Positions 6,420-8,985 of a DNA stretch of 8,985 nt are shown here, in pieces. The notes below the pieces were generated by a model. That model saw only the letters and a list, made by a program, of their open reading frames with translations, did not search any database and was not told the DNA's origin. Source of the DNA: Bacteroidales bacterium. Lineage in GTDB: Bacteria; Bacteroidota; Bacteroidia; Bacteroidales; Muribaculaceae. The translations under genes and the position numbers were made by a program. The stretch is taken from the NCBI GenBank assembly GCA_004554255.1, contig SFNC01000080.1, positions 1 through 8,985 of the forward strand, read 5' to 3'. Numbering within the stretch: the first letter of the stretch is position 1; every line of letters starts with the position of its first letter.

Positions 6420-7619
6420 ATGGACGAAAAATTTTGGCAATTTATAGAAAAGAACCGGGATAAGAACCCGTCGGAATTACGGCTCAAGTATTCCGGAAAG
6501 ACAGACGACGGCATAGACTATGAACAGGCGATAACGCAGATAGAATGTCGGCGTAAATACGGAAAAAAACTGTCGCAGACCCTTGCGGCGTCCGGCGACA
6601 GATTTATATTTCCCGGAACATTGGCCGGTGAGCAGTCCACCTCCGACGCCCTTGCGCAGTGGCATGCCGGCCTTGTGAGCGTCGGTGCGACCGTCACGGA
6701 TATGACGGCCGGCCTCGGCATAGATTGTCTGCACATTGCCCGTAAGGCCCGTGAGGTGCGGGCCATAGAGCGCGATTCGCGTCTGTGCGATGCACTGCGC
6801 GATAATGCCAAAACCCTTGACATCAACAATTTGTCGGTGACTTGTGATGATTCCGTGTCTCTCCTTAAAGCCGGAGAGCTTGGCGGCGACATTGTGTTCA
6901 TTGACCCGGCACGGCGCTCAGCAACCGGCGGACGCGTATTCGCGATACAGGATTGTGAGCCGGATCTCACATCGCTCCTGCCGGATATGCGCAAATGCTT
7001 CAGCACCCTGATAGCCAAGCTGTCGCCGATGCTTGATATAACCGAGGTGACCCGCTCTCTGCCCGGAATCACGGATATTTATGCCGTAGGCACGGGGCAG
7101 GAATGTAAGGAGGTTGTCGCGGTTGTAAATCTTAAGGAAACAGATACCGCCGCGGTGAACATACATGCTGTGAGTGTCAGTACGGACGGTGTCGCGATGG
7201 ATTTCTCCTTTACGGCGGCCGAGGAAGCCGGATGCAAAACACCTTTTGCTGTTCCGGCTGCCGGCGATTATCTTTACGAACCGCTGCCGGCGGTGATGAA
7301 ATCCGGCGGATTCAATGTGCTTGGAGACAGATTCGGCCTTGGGAAACTGTCCGGCAATACACATATTTATATTAGTAAAGAGCTGAAATCCGAAGTCCCG
7401 GCCGACATATTCAGGATAGAAGAAGTAATCCCTTGGCAGTCAAAGAATCTCAAGCGTCTGAGCAAGAAATATCCGGTAGGAGAGGTTGCGGTGCGCAACT
7501 TGGGGATGAGTGCCGAGGCGTTACGCAAAAAGATTGGCGTGCGCAATGGCTCCGGCGTCCGAATCTTGGGTGTCACCGGTGCCGATGGCGAGCGGAATCT
7601 GCTGGTGCTGAGGCGATGA
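6420..7619 (+). CDS. Class I SAM-dependent methyltransferase with THUMP-like C-terminal domain (PG_1098-like)
   Basis: The 399-residue protein has a Rossmann methyltransferase core. Motif I is VTDMTAGLGID (92-102), the ribose-binding acidic residue lies in AIERDS (115-120), and motif IV is FIDPARR (160-166). The DPAR motif is shared with several RNA and other methyltransferases. An N-terminal helical part (1-85) precedes it. A ferredoxin-like insert and a C-terminal THUMP-like domain (about 330-399: IEEVIPWQSKNLKRLSKKYP, then AVRNLGMSAEALRKKIG) follow. This architecture matches the Bacteroidota family represented by Porphyromonas PG_1098. THUMP-type domains usually bind structured RNA, so an rRNA or tRNA target is likely but unproven. 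The family has no assigned target that I can name. The ATG at 6420 follows an exact -7 element and is the only sensible start. The gene converges on smpB with 46 bases between the two ends. Confidence 0.92.
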   Translation: MDEKFWQFIEKNRDKNPSELRLKYSGKTDDGIDYEQAITQIECRRKYGKKLSQTLAASGDRFIFPGTLAGEQSTSDALAQWHAGLVSVGATVTDMTAGLGIDCLHIARKAREVRAIERDSRLCDALRDNAKTLDINNLSVTCDDSVSLLKAGELGGDIVFIDPARRSATGGRVFAIQDCEPDLTSLLPDMRKCFSTLIAKLSPMLDITEVTRSLPGITDIYAVGTGQECKEVVAVVNLKETDTAAVNIHAVSVSTDGVAMDFSFTAAEEAGCKTPFAVPAAGDYLYEPLPAVMKSGGFNVLGDRFGLGKLSGNTHIYISKELKSEVPADIFRIEEVIPWQSKNLKRLSKKYPVGEVAVRNLGMSAEALRKKIGVRNGSGVRILGVTGADGERNLLVLRR

Positions 7620-7633
7620 GGGGAACGGGGTCT

Positions 7634-7655
7634 AAGCAGCAGGATGCCGCTGCTT
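7634..7655. terminator. Hairpin in the convergent gap (possible bidirectional terminator)
   Basis: AAGCAGC at 7634-7640 pairs perfectly with GCTGCTT at 7649-7655 around an 8-base loop. It lies in the 46-base gap between the ends of the methyltransferase gene and smpB, where a shared terminator is expected. The stem is only 7 bp and no T-tract follows on either strand, so intrinsic termination would be weak. It could instead protect 3' ends or work with Rho. Confidence 0.4.
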
Positions 7656-7665
7656 GTCCGGTGGG

Positions 7666-8130
7666 TTAGCGTTTCTGGAAGAGGCGCGCCATGGTGCGCT
7701 TGTCCTCGCGCTCCTTTATGGTCTGGCGCTTGTCGTACTCCTTTTTACCGCGGCCGATGCCTATGACGAGTTTGGCGTATCCGCGCTGGCTGATAAACAG
7801 TCTGAGCGGGACAATGGTGCATCCGGGCTCCTTGTTGGCCTTCTCCAGCTCGCGTATTTCCTTCTTGTTCAATAGCAGTTTACGCTCGCGGCGCTCGGCA
7901 TGGTTGTTGTAAGTGCCGTAGAAAAACTCGGCGATATACATGTTCTTCACCCATACTTCGCCGTTATGGACATAGCAGTATGTGTCCACGAGGCTTGCCT
8001 TGCCGAGGCGGATTGATTTTATCTCCGTGCCTGTGAGAACAATTCCTGCGGTAAAAGTATCGCCGATGGCATAGTCGAATGTTGCCCGGCGGTTCTTTAT
8101 GTTTACTTCTTTGAATGTCATTTTACTCAT
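7666..8130 (-). CDS. smpB: SsrA-binding protein SmpB
   Basis: SmpB binds tmRNA and delivers it to stalled ribosomes for trans-translation. The 154-residue length is normal. Conserved blocks are INIKNRRATFDY-type strand 1 (here VNIKNRRATFDY, 9-20), AGIVLTGTEIKSIRLGKASLVD (28-49), VWVKNMYIAEFFYGTYNNHAERRERKLLLN (59-88) and the C-terminal GKKEYDKRQTIKEREDKR (128-145), whose tail enters the decoding centre and mRNA channel. The insertion EPGCTIVPLRLFIS is usual. The ATG at 8130 overlaps the TGA of the upstream YIP1-like gene as ATGA, so translation is probably coupled, and the only visible promoter is upstream of that gene. Another ATG three codons later is possible. No tmRNA gene (ssrA) is present in this window. 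Confidence 0.98.
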   Translation of the reverse strand: MSKMTFKEVNIKNRRATFDYAIGDTFTAGIVLTGTEIKSIRLGKASLVDTYCYVHNGEVWVKNMYIAEFFYGTYNNHAERRERKLLLNKKEIRELEKANKEPGCTIVPLRLFISQRGYAKLVIGIGRGKKEYDKRQTIKEREDKRTMARLFQKR

Positions 8131-8678
8131 AACACAAGACTAAGGATAAAGTTGAACAGTATGGGGAGAATAATGAGAACGCTGATGGCCAGAATTATAA
8201 ACTGCGCATATCTGTCCTCGCGGATGCTGAGATATTCCGCGGCGTGCCACAGCACCACAATCAGGAATGCCGGCAGGAACCAGAAAATGGCGAGGTCTAT
8301 GGGGCAAAGATTTGCGATGATGTTAATAATCGCCAGTATGCCTGTGGAGAACGAGGTTACATTAGCGATACGGGCCATGGGAACCTTCTCGGTCTGCATG
8401 GGGGGCATAAGCGACTCAAAGGCTCCGCGGGCAATCATCACTGTAAGGAACAGCGACAGGAACTGACCCAGGGCACTTTCAAGCGCGCGACCGATTTGGA
8501 ACGGTTCCGCGCCATAAAAGCCATGGCAGAAAGCCGTAAGAGCCATAATCGCCATAAGCGGATACAGGCCGCGTTCCAGAACCCGGGCGGGATTGGGATC
8601 GTCCTCGGCCACGTCGCTCCATGCCTTGCGTGGAGCCAGAATGAGTTGCAGTATAGTCTTCAGATATTGTCCGAACAT
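8127..8678 (-). CDS. YIP1 family-like five-helix membrane protein
   Basis: The 183-residue protein opens with FGQYLKTILQLILAPRKAWSDVAEDDPNP (2-30). This is the typical start of Bacteroidota YIP1-family proteins: an amphipathic segment with the APRKAW motif, then membrane helices. Predicted helices are at about 39-55, 68-88, 106-123, 127-148 and 159-182. Eukaryotic Yip1 proteins act in vesicle traffic, but bacterial members have no established function and I do not assign one. The frame stays open upstream to 8756, but I start at the ATG at 8678. The -7 element TATCTTTG lies at 8703-8710 inside that extension, and the extension is AT-rich. Residues after 8678 match the family start. The TGA overlaps the start of smpB (ATGA), so the two form an operon. 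Confidence 0.87.
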   Translation of the reverse strand: MFGQYLKTILQLILAPRKAWSDVAEDDPNPARVLERGLYPLMAIMALTAFCHGFYGAEPFQIGRALESALGQFLSLFLTVMIARGAFESLMPPMQTEKVPMARIANVTSFSTGILAIINIIANLCPIDLAIFWFLPAFLIVVLWHAAEYLSIREDRYAQFIILAISVLIILPILFNFILSLVL

Positions 8679-8702
8679 AGATTTCGAGTTTTTTTTGAGA
8701 TG

Positions 8703-8710
8703 CAAAGATA
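8703..8710 (-). promoter_or_regulatory. Bacteroidota -7 promoter element for the YIP1-like/smpB operon
   Basis: TATCTTTG on the minus strand is an exact TAnnTTTG match followed by CA, in an AT-rich stretch. It is 24 bases ahead of the ATG at 8678, so the leader would be about 20 bases and A-rich. A TTTG lies further upstream but too close for the usual -33 spacing, so the -33 element is unclear. Confidence 0.7.
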
Positions 8711-8764
8711 ATGAATAAAATCCAAAGAGAACGTTATAAACAATAGTAAATTTCATTCAGTACC

Positions 8765-8985
8765 TTATTTATGTATTTCGCGCAATAGATGCCGTATAGC
8801 CATGACCGGATGTCTGAAAAGCATGCGCGGCCCGGAAAAACGCATCACTTGTTTCATTTTTATGCGCATATCCGTGCTGTAGCAATGTATGGTACACTTA
8901 GAGCACGTGGGCTTGTTTAAGCGTTGCGGGCATTTCTCAAGTCGCCGGTACGCATAATTAAGCAAAGCGAGGCAGTCGGGGCACA
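8765..8985 (-). CDS. YgbA-like protein, nitrous oxide-stimulated promoter family (5' end outside window)
   Basis: The last 72 residues are visible. The Cys pattern is CPDC at the edge, then CPQRLNKPTCSKCTIHCY, followed by the family hallmark MRFSGPRMLFRHPVMAIRHL and a TAA stop at 8765. This matches the YgbA family (named from a nitrous oxide-stimulated promoter), a small cytoplasmic protein with a Cys cluster. Enterobacterial ygbA is under NsrR control and linked to growth under nitrosative stress. The cysteines could bind zinc or an iron-sulfur cluster, which is an inference. The frame runs past the window edge and the CPDC motif lies upstream of the first in-frame start-like codon (TTG at 8965), so that TTG is not the start and the gene is cut by the window. 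Its promoter is not visible. Confidence 0.85.
   Translation of the reverse strand, partial: CPDCLALLNYAYRRLEKCPQRLNKPTCSKCTIHCYSTDMRIKMKQVMRFSGPRMLFRHPVMAIRHLLREIHK

Noticed and set aside
8679..8756. N-terminal extension of the YIP1-like frame up to 8756
   Set aside because: It contains an exact -7 promoter element, is AT-rich, and is not part of the family's usual N-terminus.
8965..8965. TTG at 8965 as the start of the YgbA-like gene
   Set aside because: The frame is open upstream to the edge and encodes a CPDC motif typical of the family, so the gene begins outside the window.

Overview
The window most likely comes from a Bacteroidota chromosome of the order Bacteroidales, and a Muribaculaceae-like lineage is my best guess. 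The protein set (Bacteroidales-type MutS2, ECF sigma factor, YIP1-like protein, SmpB, PG_1098/THUMP-like methyltransferase) points there. So do the moderately high GC of the genes, the AT-rich gaps, the near absence of Shine-Dalgarno sequences, and three exact copies of the Bacteroidota -7 promoter element TAnnTTTG just ahead of genes. It reads as ordinary, densely packed core chromosome. I see no mobile element, CRISPR array, tRNA, rRNA or phage gene.

Layout, left to right. Bases 1-94 probably hold the last codons of a membrane protein. A flavin reductase-family flavoprotein (96-665, +) follows after one base, and 8 bases later a U32 'peptidase' (674-2533, +) of the RlhA/TrhP RNA-hydroxylation type. 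That gene runs tail-to-tail into mutS2 (2528-4987, -), with the two ends overlapping by 6 bp. A short AT-rich divergent region separates mutS2 from an ECF sigma factor (5102-5611, +). Next come a six-helix channel-like membrane protein with an abnormal selectivity filter (5665-6378, +) and a DPAR-motif methyltransferase with a THUMP-like tail (6420-7619, +) that has its own promoter. A small hairpin lies in the convergent gap. On the minus strand smpB (7666-8130) is coupled by an ATGA overlap to an upstream YIP1-like membrane protein (8127-8678), which has its own promoter. At the right edge is the 3' part of a YgbA-like 'nitrous oxide-stimulated promoter' family gene (8765-8985, -), whose 5' end is outside the window.

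Functionally there is a loose RNA/ribosome theme: RNA hydroxylase-type U32, MutS2 with an Smr domain, a predicted RNA methyltransferase, and SmpB of trans-translation. The genes sit in several transcription units on both strands, so this may be chance. I found no clear undescribed system. The most interesting items are the channel-like protein, with a TSTGSN filter in place of TVGYG and an in-frame 18-bp tandem duplication at the end of its last helix, its placement behind an ECF sigma factor that has no visible anti-sigma gene, and the YIP1-smpB coupling. Several start codons have been placed downstream of the longest reading frame, for reasons given in each entry.
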